Source: Prevotella sp.
Lineage (GTDB): Bacteria > Bacteroidota > Bacteroidia > Bacteroidales > Bacteroidaceae
Assembly (NCBI GenBank): GCA_017428055.1
Contig: JAFRRN010000014.1
Span: forward strand, 1-64,000
Reading direction: 5' to 3'
Length of the DNA: 64,000 bases
A program made the translations under genes and the position numbers. The stretch's first letter is position 1, and each line of letters opens with the position of its first letter. Positions 24,576 through 35,400 of this stretch are shown one piece after another. The notes beneath the pieces are model-generated. The model searched no databases and had not been told where the DNA came from. It saw only the letters and a list, made by a program, of their open reading frames with translations.

Positions 24576-25636
24576 TTCACAAGGATGTCAATAATAACTT
24601 TTGCATGGTTAGGGTCATTGGTAATCATCAACACGCGGGGCTTGCTCTTGGTTGTCTTGAGGTCTTTTGCCACGACGGAAATTTTCATCTTCACGGTCTC
24701 CCCAGGCATGATTTTCACCTTATCCATCTCTACTTGTATTCCGACAGTGTACATCTGAATGGCTGTTATATCCAATCTTGATTTCCCTGTATTGGTGATT
24801 TCAATCTCACCCCTCAGTTTTTTCTTGCCATTAAAAGCACCCAAATCAAGTGACGTTGTCGAGAGTTTCATGTTTGGCGCATTTCGTCTCTGGTAATCTG
24901 TCATGTCTGCAAAACCAGGCATCAACACGGCTGAGATACCTATCTCCTTGTCGGCAGCCACCTTGTCACCAGGAGTCTTTCCCAAGAACACAGAAGTTTG
25001 TACCAACCCATCATGAGGGAGAAGCGAGGTGTTTAATGTGAAGGTCAATTCCCCACCTTTCCCTGATGAGATTTTTGAAGGGGAAACCTCAGCTGAGAGA
25101 TAGTTGGGTAAGTGCATCAATAACGGTTGCACCGTCTCGCTGGTAGGATTGTTGATATGTATCTTTGCCGACGGACGGTCGCCCCGGTTCACGTCATCAA
25201 ACTCAATCGTATTGGCATCAGCCAACAAGTCGCCCAACTTGAAAGGATAGTCGCCCGTAAAATCCACGACCTCCTCCACCACGACTCCTTTCATCGTCAA
25301 AAACAAAGGGTCATCCATCCCGTATGCAAACACCTCTAAATGTCTCTCGAAATGTCCCAATTGCTGGGCATCATACATTGCCCGAATGACAAATGAGCCA
25401 TCCCTAACAACTGAATTATGCGGATAATCCACCACAACACACCCACACCCTGGCTGCACTTTCGTAATCAAGAGAGGACGGTTAGTGTTATTCTTGAGTT
25501 CATATTCCACTGTGACAGGATTACAGAACTTCACCTGCCCCACATCCACTATTGCATTCTTTACATCTATGCCCTGAGCCATCGTCCATGTCATCGACAA
25601 CAGAAACAAGGCGGTCATCCATATTTTCCTATACAT
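24572..25636 (-). CDS. Secreted DUF1573 repeat protein
   Basis: A 354-residue exported protein with a signal peptide at 1-20 (FLLSMTWTMAQG). The N-terminal half matches DUF1573: VDVGQVKFCNPVTVEYELKN, TKVQPGCGCVV, RAMYDAQQLGHFERHLEV. These are Ig/ASH-like beta-sandwiches common in Bacteroidetes secreted proteins. A second similar domain covers about 190-354 (LDLGAFNGKKKLRGEIEITN, KMKISVVAKDLKTTKSKPRV). It lies 22 nt after the alpha-2-macroglobulin-like gene and overlaps ispH. Its role is unknown; it may assist or attach to the large neighbour protein. Confidence 0.88.
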   Translation of the reverse strand: MYRKIWMTALFLLSMTWTMAQGIDVKNAIVDVGQVKFCNPVTVEYELKNNTNRPLLITKVQPGCGCVVVDYPHNSVVRDGSFVIRAMYDAQQLGHFERHLEVFAYGMDDPLFLTMKGVVVEEVVDFTGDYPFKLGDLLADANTIEFDDVNRGDRPSAKIHINNPTSETVQPLLMHLPNYLSAEVSPSKISSGKGGELTFTLNTSLLPHDGLVQTSVFLGKTPGDKVAADKEIGISAVLMPGFADMTDYQRRNAPNMKLSTTSLDLGAFNGKKKLRGEIEITNTGKSRLDITAIQMYTVGIQVEMDKVKIMPGETVKMKISVVAKDLKTTKSKPRVLMITNDPNHAKVIIDILVK

Positions 25637-25658
25637 TATTATATATAATATGTGTAGA

Positions 25659-28600
25659 TTATTTCACTATCAGCACCTTTCCCGCTGTCCTTGCGGAATA
25701 CTCCGGGGCGTATGCACACTGTACAGTGCATGTTCCAGTTTGATAGGTGCCAGTTCTATCAACATAATACTCTGTCTCAATCTGATGCTTGCCTTTAGCA
25801 AGGCGGTCGAAATAATAATTCGTCGTATTGTCCTTGGGCGAACAGTAGTAGCCCCGATGGTAGCCACTCAATTGCTGGGTCGGCTCAAGACATGCAGCCC
25901 GCTTATCCACCACTTGCACAAAGTCGTAATCCCTTTCGGCAACAATCGTGATACGCACCCGCACCTTGTCGCCCACCTTCAGTTCACGGTCGCCATTCAA
26001 GACCTCCCGAGTCACTGTCAATCCCGCAGAGGCATCGGATATCTCACTCCCCTTCTGCATGAATTGCGCATATGCTGCACCCCACGACGTGCCTTGGCTC
26101 GTCTTGTTGATAGTCAGTTCACGGAATAAATTACCCGTCTGTGACGACTTCACATACCCCAATCCTGCCGTGGGCTTCGATGTTTCCACATCTTTCCCAT
26201 CCACCTTGATGGTAGCCAATGGAACACCCGATACCATTAATTGCTGCGTTTCGCCATTTAAGAAAGCATAAACGGCATTTACAGAATTGACAGGGGTATC
26301 CCATGCCTGTGTCCGCTTGGAGTGAAGGAGCCACCTTTGTAATTCCTCCACCGTCTGCTTGTCCGTGGGACTGACCATCCGCAAAGCCTCTATGGCTGCC
26401 ACCTGTGTCGGAATCTTATAGTCAAACCAGCTATACAAGGCCTTGGGGGTATCGAAATACCATCCCATCTCATCCTTGTAAACCGTGTATTCCTTGATGC
26501 TTTGCAGATACTCCTTTGCCTTTTGGGTTTTCCCATTCTTGGCGAACACCACCGATGAGACGGCTTTTCCATAGATGGAGAAAGCCGATGTCTGCTTTGT
26601 AAGTAGGTCTATCATATAGTCATTTCCCTGTCTCACATCGGTAGTGAGGGAACGTCCATCAAGCGCACAGACATAAAGCCACTGCACGGCAACCTCGCTG
26701 GGGCGAGGATTCTTGACACCTTTCTTCTCTGCCTTCTTCAACTCAGCAACCTCCTCCAGCATCTCCTTACCCATGTATTTGAAAGCTTTCGTCAACATAT
26801 TGGCAGAACCATCTTGCTTACCAAGCATCTGGTTGAGGCGGACAAGCATCTCCGAGACAGCTACCGTCATATATAGACTGCCCCTCATCCCTGGCCACCA
26901 ACTCCAAGAGCCGTCGGCATTCTGCAAACTTTCCATCTTCTGCAAATTGTCGTTGAGGCGGTATTCCACCTGGTTCTCATCAAAGAAGTTCACCAACAAA
27001 GCCTTTTGGTCTGCCTCACGGTCAGCATCCATCACCCACGGGGTCTCGTCCAATACCAAGGACTTCAACTCTTGGTTCTTCTGCAAACTGCTCATCAATG
27101 AGGTCTCCTCGCCCGTCTCCCGTTGCCATTGTTCAATCGTCTTCTTGATGTCGGGCGACTGATGGAGGATATTCGATGCGATGCTATTGGCATAATAGGC
27201 GGTAGCCTGACTAATAATATCCTTGTCACGAGCCGCTGCCACGGTAGGCAAAGCCTGTATCATGAGCCACGTGGGGTTGTTGGTGTATTCCACTGTCAAC
27301 CTGTTTGTTTTATCTTTCACGGGGAACAATTTATCCAAGTCAATGTTCAAAGTACCAGCATCTCGTTGCACGAAAGGATAGGTATTTGTCACCAATTCTT
27401 TGTCAGGGAGGATAGGCAGATAGTGTTGCTCACCATCGCTAAACCCTTCGCCCGATGCTATCACCTTGCAGATGAGTAACGAGGGCATGTTATTGGCATC
27501 CACGTCAAACGACACGGATGAGGTCTTCCCCGCCTCCACCTTGAAGGTCTTTGCCTGGCGATACACCACTTTCTCCGTCTCGGGGTCGATCAATTGCATC
27601 TCTGACGTACCCGAAACATCTTTCTCGGAGGTATTGAAGAGCTTGGCGGAAACCTGTCCCACATCACCCGTCCGCAAGAACCGTGGCATATTGGGCTGCA
27701 CCATCACGGTCTTCTTGGCGACCGTCTCCCCTTCGATAAAGCCGAAATTCACTTCTTTGTCATGCGCCAAGCCGATAAAACGCCACGTGGTGATGCTCTC
27801 TGGCAAGGTAAAACTCAACTTCACGTTGCCATCACCATCCGTCCGCAGGGCAGGATAGAAGAATGCCGTCTCGTTTAAGTTTTCCCTAACCTGTATTGAT
27901 TCATGCCCAGAAGGCTCATCAGACGCAATGCTATTAGGACTCGCAACGTTTATCGAACCCGTAGATTCTGACTTCTTGGCAGCGCCATATCCAACTACCA
28001 CCACCTCATTCAACTTATCCTCTGTCGTAGAAGCTTCTTCAACGGCAGTATCCATCGCGTTGATTCCACTTCCTCTTACCCTTATGGCCTTGGCACTCAT
28101 CATCAGTGGTCCTCTTCTTGCCCCGAACACGCGGGCGGGATAAAGATTGAACAGCTCGTCATCGAAATGACTGAAGGTCAGCACTCGCTCGTTCAACAAC
28201 TTATAAGGCAATTCTCCATACACTCCCAGTGATTGTTGATGCCGTCCCTGCCATGCTGTATACGGCAGGTTTCTATACAAATCAGGGTTGAAAGACCATC
28301 CATGATGCCTGATTTCATCCAAAGACCTGTCAAACAACACCGCCATCAACTGGGCATTCGCGGCGTTTCCGTCAGGTTTCCTCACCCGCAAAGACCACTC
28401 CTCTTTCTGCCCCGGTGTCAATCGGTCGCGGAATGTGGTCCATTCCATCATCAACCGCTTGTCAGGAAGAGCCTTGCTGATACGCGCCGAATGCTGATAG
28501 AGCTGCCCCTCACGCACCCAGGCGCAAGTAAGCAGGATGCCATCCCCATATTCCTCCTTATAGGTAAACTCGCGCGTGGTGACGGCATCGCTTTGGTCAA

Positions 28601-31199
28601 TCACGCCACTCTCCAACACGTTGTTTCCCGAAATGAGGGTATAGACGATATGCTGGTCTTTGTCGGAAGAACCCATCTGAACATATACAGGCTTTCCTTC
28701 CCGCGAGAATTCCGTTGCCGACTGATAGAACCAGTCGTGGGTTTCCATGGCGGGATGCTTGTCTTTCATGCTGAAGACGATGAAATCCTTGGTCAGGGTG
28801 TCCGTGCCACAAGTTGCCACCAATTGATGTTTACCCGACTTCAAGCGATTAAAAGCCATAGTAAACGACTCATTGGCATTCACTATCTGCACATTCTTGA
28901 CATCGTCAATATAATAACTGACCGTTCCATCGATACCCTTTCCAGCATTATTCAGGTAATGGAACACGACCTTCTTCACACTATCTGCCTCCACTTGCTG
29001 GGGCATCTCGACGCTGAACGCCGTCGCACGATTGCTCAAAGGAATACTCATGCTCCCCGAATGGCTCTCTCCAGACACGTCTGTCACGTCGGCATCTATC
29101 AAGAAATTATAGAATTGTGGGACATGGGCTTCAATCTTCTCAGGCAACGTCAAGGGTACACGCAACGTGAACACGCCATCATCGTCGGTCACAAGGGTGT
29201 CGCGCAGCACTTCTAACACGTCGCCACCGTCATAGCGATACCACCACAACGCCTGGCGGCGCACCACTTTCACGGCAGCCTTCGCACCCTGCACGGGAAC
29301 GCCCGCAAAGCTCGCCACCTTGCCACGCACCGTCACCGTGTCGCCATTCTGGTATTTCTCCTTCACCTCGTCAAACTCCACTTGGAACGTGGGACGCTTA
29401 TATTCCTCAACGGAGAAGCGCACATTGCCTCCCTTGTCACAGAAAACACCAAACTGACCCGTCAGTCCCGAGGAGGGAAGCACGAAGTCGTATGATGCCG
29501 TGCCATACTCATCTGTCACCACATCCTGCTCCGCCACCACCTTATGGTTGGCATCTCGAAGGGTCAGCTTATAGGTTTTGTTCGACAAGACCTCTGTTTC
29601 CGAGTTGTCAATATTCTTGTAGGCAACCAGCGACACATGTGCCGTCTGCCCTGGACGATACACCCGACGGTCGGAGAAGAGGTTGATAACATCATAGTTG
29701 CGCCTTGAGGAGTAATAGTTAAACCCACCCCAGAAATTAGTCACGGGGCATGTGGTGTCATCATCGGTATAGACATAGATGTGGTTTGGACGATGGTTGT
29801 TACCGTGGTAGGTCGCCTCGCCCTGCCTGTCGCATACCAGCGTGTTCACACTCGACACATTTCCACGATAGTCCTTGGCAGTCAACTCGATTTTGGCTCC
29901 CGCCACGGGCTTTCCCGTCGTGGCACTCAACGCCACCAACCGCACCTTATTGTCGGGCAGAAATTCATGAACGGCGTACATGTCACTCACATACAACAAG
30001 GCACGTTCCGTTTTGATGTTGCTTTGGTTGGTGGTAAACTCCACGAGGTACACGCCGATGGGCAGACCCTCAATGACCATGGAATCTTCCATCACCTTAT
30101 ACGCTGGCTGTCCCACATAGCGATGCGTGACGGTCTGTTGGGTGCCATCGTTGACGACAAGTTTCTTGACTTTGGCATAGTCATTATCTTCACTGACGTT
30201 GTAGGTGTTCTTCCCGTCCAATCGCACACGGGTGACGGTCATCGTCAACGATTGTATATTGACTATATGACGGAGGTCTACGCGCCTCGGAGTGTTGGGA
30301 GTGGAGATGCCCTCACCTATCGTTGCGCTGAAACTGGGCAGGGTTAATTGGTTCTGCGCATTGCGCAACACATTCATCCGAGGCCATACTCCCCATTTAC
30401 TGAGGGCGAAGTTGATGTAGTTCATCTTGTCTTCCGCAGAAGCGTCTTCTGCCTCATCCATGAAATTGTATCGCTCAATAGCGAGCTCTCCCGCCTCACG
30501 GAGGTCGCCGTATGTGTTCAACAAGGAGTCGAGAGCCTGCACATATTTCGACTTGCGCATCTGGGTGTCATTGGCATAGCGTTGCTTTTGCAACAGTTTG
30601 AGGGCACAGAGACAGGCAGCAGGGCGATTGTTGTGCGACAGGTAATAGTCGTGCATCGTCTGGTAATCACGTGCCTCAAAGCCAAAGACATGCAACAGGT
30701 CGTTGTAGAAAATCTTGCTGTCCGTCCCCTCTATCACCAACGGCTCATAGCCATTGGCACTCTGCGAGGCGAGCAAGGCAGGGTTGCTCATCGACTGGGC
30801 ATAATATTCGTTACTCACTTCTTGCTGGTTATCACCCATATTCGGGCAGTCGCGGTAAATCCGTCCTAACACACTCTGGTAGACGGCGGCAAGGACAGGA
30901 TTGCCTTCCACCGCCTTGCGCTCGGCATTCTTCAACTGCTGCACGAAGACATCCATCGAGTCGGGAGACACCATCGTCTGAGCCGATGCCCTCGCCAATT
31001 GCGCTTTCAACAAATGACCATAACTCTTCTCAGCGGTCGCCTTGGTGATAATCTTGTCAAGCACTTCTATCTGCGTTTGTGGAAGGTCTTTCTGTTGGGC
31101 TTCCGCCACTTGTTTCCACAATGTCGTATAACTGTCTGCCTTCATTTCCAATGGCATTAAATACATCAAAACGATAATTACGAATAATATTCTTTTCAT
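25659..31199 (-). CDS. Alpha-2-macroglobulin-like protein with SusC-type motif
   Basis: A 1846-residue exported protein of the bacterial alpha-2-macroglobulin family. Signal peptide about 1-21; N-terminal helical region about 30-290; MG/MG2 domains (YVSDMYAVHEFLPDNKVRLV, FSDRRVYRPGQTAHVSLVAY), A2M domain (FFYPALRTDGDGNVKLSFTL), then the helical TED-like domain (NADGSWSWWPGMRGSLYMTV). The thioester motif C-x-E-Q of classical members is not visible where expected, so it probably does not trap proteases covalently. N1064-E1065-VVVV-GYG1072 is a SusC/TonB-receptor signature, unusual here. Start chosen at 31199: a GAAAGGG lies upstream and a -7 box covers the longer start at 31238. Confidence 0.92.
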   Translation of the reverse strand: MKRILFVIIVLMYLMPLEMKADSYTTLWKQVAEAQQKDLPQTQIEVLDKIITKATAEKSYGHLLKAQLARASAQTMVSPDSMDVFVQQLKNAERKAVEGNPVLAAVYQSVLGRIYRDCPNMGDNQQEVSNEYYAQSMSNPALLASQSANGYEPLVIEGTDSKIFYNDLLHVFGFEARDYQTMHDYYLSHNNRPAACLCALKLLQKQRYANDTQMRKSKYVQALDSLLNTYGDLREAGELAIERYNFMDEAEDASAEDKMNYINFALSKWGVWPRMNVLRNAQNQLTLPSFSATIGEGISTPNTPRRVDLRHIVNIQSLTMTVTRVRLDGKNTYNVSEDNDYAKVKKLVVNDGTQQTVTHRYVGQPAYKVMEDSMVIEGLPIGVYLVEFTTNQSNIKTERALLYVSDMYAVHEFLPDNKVRLVALSATTGKPVAGAKIELTAKDYRGNVSSVNTLVCDRQGEATYHGNNHRPNHIYVYTDDDTTCPVTNFWGGFNYYSSRRNYDVINLFSDRRVYRPGQTAHVSLVAYKNIDNSETEVLSNKTYKLTLRDANHKVVAEQDVVTDEYGTASYDFVLPSSGLTGQFGVFCDKGGNVRFSVEEYKRPTFQVEFDEVKEKYQNGDTVTVRGKVASFAGVPVQGAKAAVKVVRRQALWWYRYDGGDVLEVLRDTLVTDDDGVFTLRVPLTLPEKIEAHVPQFYNFLIDADVTDVSGESHSGSMSIPLSNRATAFSVEMPQQVEADSVKKVVFHYLNNAGKGIDGTVSYYIDDVKNVQIVNANESFTMAFNRLKSGKHQLVATCGTDTLTKDFIVFSMKDKHPAMETHDWFYQSATEFSREGKPVYVQMGSSDKDQHIVYTLISGNNVLESGVIDQSDAVTTREFTYKEEYGDGILLTCAWVREGQLYQHSARISKALPDKRLMMEWTTFRDRLTPGQKEEWSLRVRKPDGNAANAQLMAVLFDRSLDEIRHHGWSFNPDLYRNLPYTAWQGRHQQSLGVYGELPYKLLNERVLTFSHFDDELFNLYPARVFGARRGPLMMSAKAIRVRGSGINAMDTAVEEASTTEDKLNEVVVVGYGAAKKSESTGSINVASPNSIASDEPSGHESIQVRENLNETAFFYPALRTDGDGNVKLSFTLPESITTWRFIGLAHDKEVNFGFIEGETVAKKTVMVQPNMPRFLRTGDVGQVSAKLFNTSEKDVSGTSEMQLIDPETEKVVYRQAKTFKVEAGKTSSVSFDVDANNMPSLLICKVIASGEGFSDGEQHYLPILPDKELVTNTYPFVQRDAGTLNIDLDKLFPVKDKTNRLTVEYTNNPTWLMIQALPTVAAARDKDIISQATAYYANSIASNILHQSPDIKKTIEQWQRETGEETSLMSSLQKNQELKSLVLDETPWVMDADREADQKALLVNFFDENQVEYRLNDNLQKMESLQNADGSWSWWPGMRGSLYMTVAVSEMLVRLNQMLGKQDGSANMLTKAFKYMGKEMLEEVAELKKAEKKGVKNPRPSEVAVQWLYVCALDGRSLTTDVRQGNDYMIDLLTKQTSAFSIYGKAVSSVVFAKNGKTQKAKEYLQSIKEYTVYKDEMGWYFDTPKALYSWFDYKIPTQVAAIEALRMVSPTDKQTVEELQRWLLHSKRTQAWDTPVNSVNAVYAFLNGETQQLMVSGVPLATIKVDGKDVETSKPTAGLGYVKSSQTGNLFRELTINKTSQGTSWGAAYAQFMQKGSEISDASAGLTVTREVLNGDRELKVGDKVRVRITIVAERDYDFVQVVDKRAACLEPTQQLSGYHRGYYCSPKDNTTNYYFDRLAKGKHQIETEYYVDRTGTYQTGTCTVQCAYAPEYSARTAGKVLIVK

Positions 31200-31235
31200 G
31201 TGTAAAAACCCTTTCGGCCCTTTCATTCTTTCTTG

Positions 31236-31267
31236 CAAAGATAATCACAATTTCCGAAACTACCAAA
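31236..31267 (-). promoter_or_regulatory. Promoter of the alpha-2-macroglobulin/DUF1573/ispH operon
   Basis: Minus-strand -33 TTTG (31264-31267), 20 nt, -7 TATCTTTG (31236-31243), a full consensus. The transcript would begin near 31230, which fixes the protein start at 31199. Confidence 0.82.
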
Positions 31268-31767
31268 TTATGTACGCGCATTAACAACAAACAACATTTC
31301 AACGGACATCTTTCCATGGTGAAATAACTTGAATAAGAATTGACAAAAACATGTCTGGATTTTTCCGTGAAATAGAAATAAAAAGGGCGGAGATATGACT
31401 CGATTTTGGCAAATGTGGCATTTATAGGTGGCGGATGGGGCATTTATCGGTCATAAATGCCACATTTATCCGAGGTAAAAGCATCATTTAGAATTGGCGG
31501 AAAACACGCAAAAACAGGATAGAACTGGACTTTAGAGGCAATGGAACGATGTAAAGAAATCGGTAAGTTCTGATAATCAAGCAATTGCAAAATGCAAAAA
31601 AAGCCGCTCAAATCCAGCCAACTATTTCCTTGGACAAAACGTTGACCCTCACGGAGGCTCGTTTTGTGTATTTTTCTTGACAAAACAATCACACACAAGA
31701 ATCGTATCAATTACATCGAAAAAACAAAGGAAAGTTGTGACAAAATGCAATATTTACCGCCAAAGAT
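31268..31767. other. Structured non-coding stretch
   Basis: About 500 nt between divergent promoters without a convincing gene. GTGGCATTTAT (31415-31425) is inverted as ATAAATGCCAC (31453-31463), and a nested copy GGCATTTAT occurs at 31439. A terminator-like hairpin is at 31634-31672. A minus-strand frame at 31444-31710 has no promoter, ribosome site or family resemblance and runs through the hairpin, so I do not call it. Confidence 0.5.
31634..31675 (+). terminator. Two-part terminator-like hairpin
   Basis: ACAAAACG (31634-31641) pairs with CGTTTTGT (31660-31667); inside, CCTC (31647-31650) pairs with GAGG (31654-31657). GTATTTTTC follows on the plus strand. No promoter for a short transcript ending here was found, so its purpose is unclear. 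Confidence 0.5.
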
Positions 31768-31798
31768 TTTGTATGTTAGATAGTTTTTTGTAGTTTTG
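31768..31798 (+). promoter_or_regulatory. Promoter of the bcp-type peroxidase gene
   Basis: TTTG (31768-31771), 19 nt, TAGTTTTG (31791-31798). Transcription would start near 31804, leaving a leader of about 83 nt before the ATG at 31888. Confidence 0.8.
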
Positions 31799-31887
31799 CA
31801 ACATCAAAAGAAAATTAACACCCATTGAAAAGCGACTCAAGGGCTTTCTTTTTGACACATTATTTATATATTATTAAACCTAAACAA

Positions 31888-32343
31888 ATGATTGGAATTG
31901 GGACAAAAGCTCCTGAATATTTGGGGCGTGATGAAAATGGCAACGAAATCAGGTTGCAAGACTTTGCAGGGAAGAAATTGGTTTTGTATTTCTATCCCAA
32001 AGACAGCACACCAGGATGCACACAAGAGGCTTGCAACCTCCGCGACAATTATGAGCGAATGCTCGCAAAAGGCTATGCCGTGGTGGGCGTGAGCGTGCAA
32101 GACGAGAAGTCGCACAAGCGTTTCATCGAGAAAAACAACCTTCCTTTCCCCCTCATCGCAGATACCGACATGACCCTCAACAACGCTTTCGGCGTGTGGG
32201 GAGAGAAGTCGATGTATGGAAGAAAGTATATGGGAACATTCCGCACCACGTTCATCATTGACGAGGAAGGCAAGGTGGAACAGGTCTTCGGGCCGAAGGA
32301 AATCAAGGTGAAGGCACATGCCGAGCAGATCCTGGGCGAGTGA
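31888..32343 (+). CDS. bcp: Thioredoxin-dependent thiol peroxidase (Bcp/PrxQ)
   Basis: A 151-residue peroxiredoxin of the PrxQ/Bcp class that reduces hydroperoxides using thioredoxin. The motif FYPKDSTPGCTQEACNLRD has the peroxidatic Cys (P-G-C-T) and the second Cys five residues later (EAC), the alpha2-type PrxQ arrangement. The end contains FRTTFIIDEEGKVEQVF. I start at the ATG at 31888 because MIGIGTKAPEYLG begins like other Bcp proteins; the extension to a TTG at 31825 has no homologous look and follows the promoter closely. The CotH gene begins 79 nt downstream on the same strand. Confidence 0.95.
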   Translation: MIGIGTKAPEYLGRDENGNEIRLQDFAGKKLVLYFYPKDSTPGCTQEACNLRDNYERMLAKGYAVVGVSVQDEKSHKRFIEKNNLPFPLIADTDMTLNNAFGVWGEKSMYGRKYMGTFRTTFIIDEEGKVEQVFGPKEIKVKAHAEQILGE

Positions 32344-32422
32344 AGTACCTACGTATTCACATTCAAATCACAATTATAGCGACAATTATCGAACAAGAAA
32401 AACCTAATGACTATCACAAATA

Positions 32423-35400
32423 ATGAATCTTTTACTATCTATTCAACAAATTAAACATTCATTACTCATAGTGTGCCTTTTGGCATGTATCGGGGTGAAA
32501 GGGGCGGAAAACGTGTCCTTTGACGTGAAAAATGGATATGCAAGCCAGTATTCGGGCTATCTCGGCAAAACCGTGAACGTTACATTAACCAACCGAACAT
32601 TTACCGCTGGCGAATGGACGGGGGTGATATTTCCCTTTTCAGCTACCAAGGCACAATTAGATACCACATTTGGAGAAGGCGGATATATCGTTGAGGAGTT
32701 CTCAGCCATCAATGGAAACACCATTCAGTTTACGATGATGGAGACTCCTACCATCGTTGCAGGCACACCTTATATTATTAAAACCAATACAACACAGGCG
32801 AACCCCGTGTTTCCTGAAGTCACATTTGCAACCAGTCTGACGGATAATTGGGTTGATATGAATATAGCAAGTGACTTGTCTTTTCGTGGGTTCTATTTCA
32901 ACAAATACGCCTACCAATTGGTAGATGGTCAGTCTTCACCATATAATGCCTATTGGATTAATTCCAATGGATCGTTGGCAAACTACTTGGCCAATGAAAT
33001 TCCATGGCAAAACGAAGGGTATGTAGGTACCACCGCTTTCTTCTTTACCACGACGAAAGGAAATGTCACGTTGACATTAAACCTCGAACAAACTGGCTCT
33101 GGTAATTCTGGCGGAGATAATGGAGGCGGAAGTTCGACGTCGTTAGAAGCCAAAATTGCCAACAAAGAGCAATTGACCGATGTTCCAACTATTTACCTTA
33201 CCATCGACCTGAATGATGTTTCCAGCATCGACAATTGGGGAAAGGAATACAATGATGATGGCTCCGACATGTATAGAAGGGCAACCATTCAAGTGGTGGA
33301 CGCATCGGGCAGTTTGGAAGAGTTTATCGATGACGGTCTTAACATCAAAGTACGTGGAAACTCCACTGCAAGCGTGGGTAATGGCAAGCGACCCTATCGT
33401 TTGAAGTTTGACAAGGATGTGAAAACCGACGGAGTGGTGACCGAGACACATAAACACGACTTGTTGGGGTCAGGATATAAGAAACGCAACTGGACATTAC
33501 TTGCCAACGCTTTTGATAATTCTATGATACGTAATGCCATCACTTACCATATCGGTCAATATGTAGGGCTGCCTTTCTGCCCTGGGTATAAGTTCGTTGA
33601 CCTTGTAATCAATGGATCGTATCGCGGAACTTACCAAGTATCTGACCACGTGGAGGTGGGCAGCAACCGAATCGACATCAACGAAGACACCGATTGGTAT
33701 TTAGAAGGCGTTGCTTGGGAAACGATGGTGGAAGCACCAAACACGACTAATGGGCAGCCATATTTGTGTATCAAGAATCCCGAGCCCGAAACTGAAGCCG
33801 AGGTGGAGGCTTTAGTAGAAGATGTAACGAATTGGAGGACGGAATGGCTTAATTCATTCGACAACGGCACATTTGACAAAACCAACGACCTGGAGTCGCT
33901 TGTGAAATACTATATTGCCATCAACATTACTGGTGACCTTGATGGCTGGTTTGTGTTTAAGGGTTCTCGCACACCGACAGGACCATTCGTCTGGGGGCCT
34001 CTCTGGGATAAAGATCTTGCATACGGCAACCATAACGATGCCAAGGATGACAAGATGGTGGAGTATTACAATAAATGCAACTTTGAATGGAAGATACAAG
34101 CTTTACAAACCAATAGCAAGTTCATGAATGCCGTGAAAGCAAAAATGGACGAACTCATGGCAGACGGTCTCTACGACAGGCTCGCAAGCGACATCGACAA
34201 CCTCGCCGCCACCATTGACCAGACGCAAGCCCTAAACTTCACGAAATACAACATCAATGATGCCAGTTGGGCAAAGGTGTCTTTCGCCACCTATCCCGAA
34301 TACATCACCCAATTAAAGGAATGGCTACAGGCACGTATCACTTTTGTGCAAAACCAAGTCAACACGTTTGTCAATAACCTACCCGCCCCAACCGAAGGGA
34401 CATACAACCCTTCCAACGCATGGTGGTCTACAGGTCTTTCTGCGAACACCAATTACAACATGAGTGTGAGCAATGGCCATGCCTTGACGGCAAACACATG
34501 GAACACATTGTGCCTACCCTTTGATGCCTCGCAGGATAAAATGGAGAGAGCATTAGGCTGTACTTATGAGTTGAAAGTACATTCGGGCATGGCAGCAGAC
34601 GGTGAGACGATGCTTTTCTCTGCCCCCGCCTCCCTTGACATTACAGCTGGCGTACCATACCTCATTAAACCCTCCCAAAATGTCACCACCTTTGGGAAGT
34701 TCAACGAGGTCTATTACTCCGTCAATGTCAACAATGGACAAAACGCATATAACGGCGATGGCGTGACATTCGACAACAAACACTACTTCTATGCGTCATT
34801 GTTCCATGGCTATGAGGTATCTACGTCTACAGATTACCTATTCAACAACGACACATATACAGAAGGGAGCAATTCAGCATTTACCAAGGCAACATCCAAC
34901 AATCCGCATGACGGTATGCGAGCTTTCATCCGTGTGACAGATGGCACAATGCCGACTATATCATTCTCCGATGGCGACGAGCCAGCGACGCGGGGGCAAT
35001 TGACGGATGTGCCTACCATCTACATCGATGCCGATGGTACGATTGACGCCGATGTATGGGGAACTGCGTCCATCGAGGTTTATGACAGTAACAACATGAT
35101 TGGCGGCGACTTCACGCTTGCAAGCACAGGATTGAGTATCAAGTACAAGGGCGATGGCACGGCGGAGAAGCCCTCATATCGATTGAAGTTCACCAAGAAA
35201 CAGGCTTTCCTCGGCACGAAGTCGGGAACGTATAAGCAATGGGTGCTGCAAGCCAACGACGACGACCCCACAATGTTGCGCAACGCCCTGACCAAGGAAC
35301 TGGGCGACCAGATGGGATTCGCCTTCACGCCGGGCTACCAGTTCGCCGATGTCTATGTCAACGACACATACATGGGTACTTACCAGATTACTGACCGCGT

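Noticed and set aside
28233..29216. Plus-strand 327-residue ORF antisense to the alpha-2-macroglobulin gene
   Set aside because: It is the antisense shadow of a well-supported 1846-residue protein; composition is rich in Arg/His as expected of such shadows.
31444..31710. Minus-strand 88-residue ORF in the peroxidase upstream region
   Set aside because: It passes through the two-part terminator hairpin and the inverted repeats, with no promoter or ribosome site.
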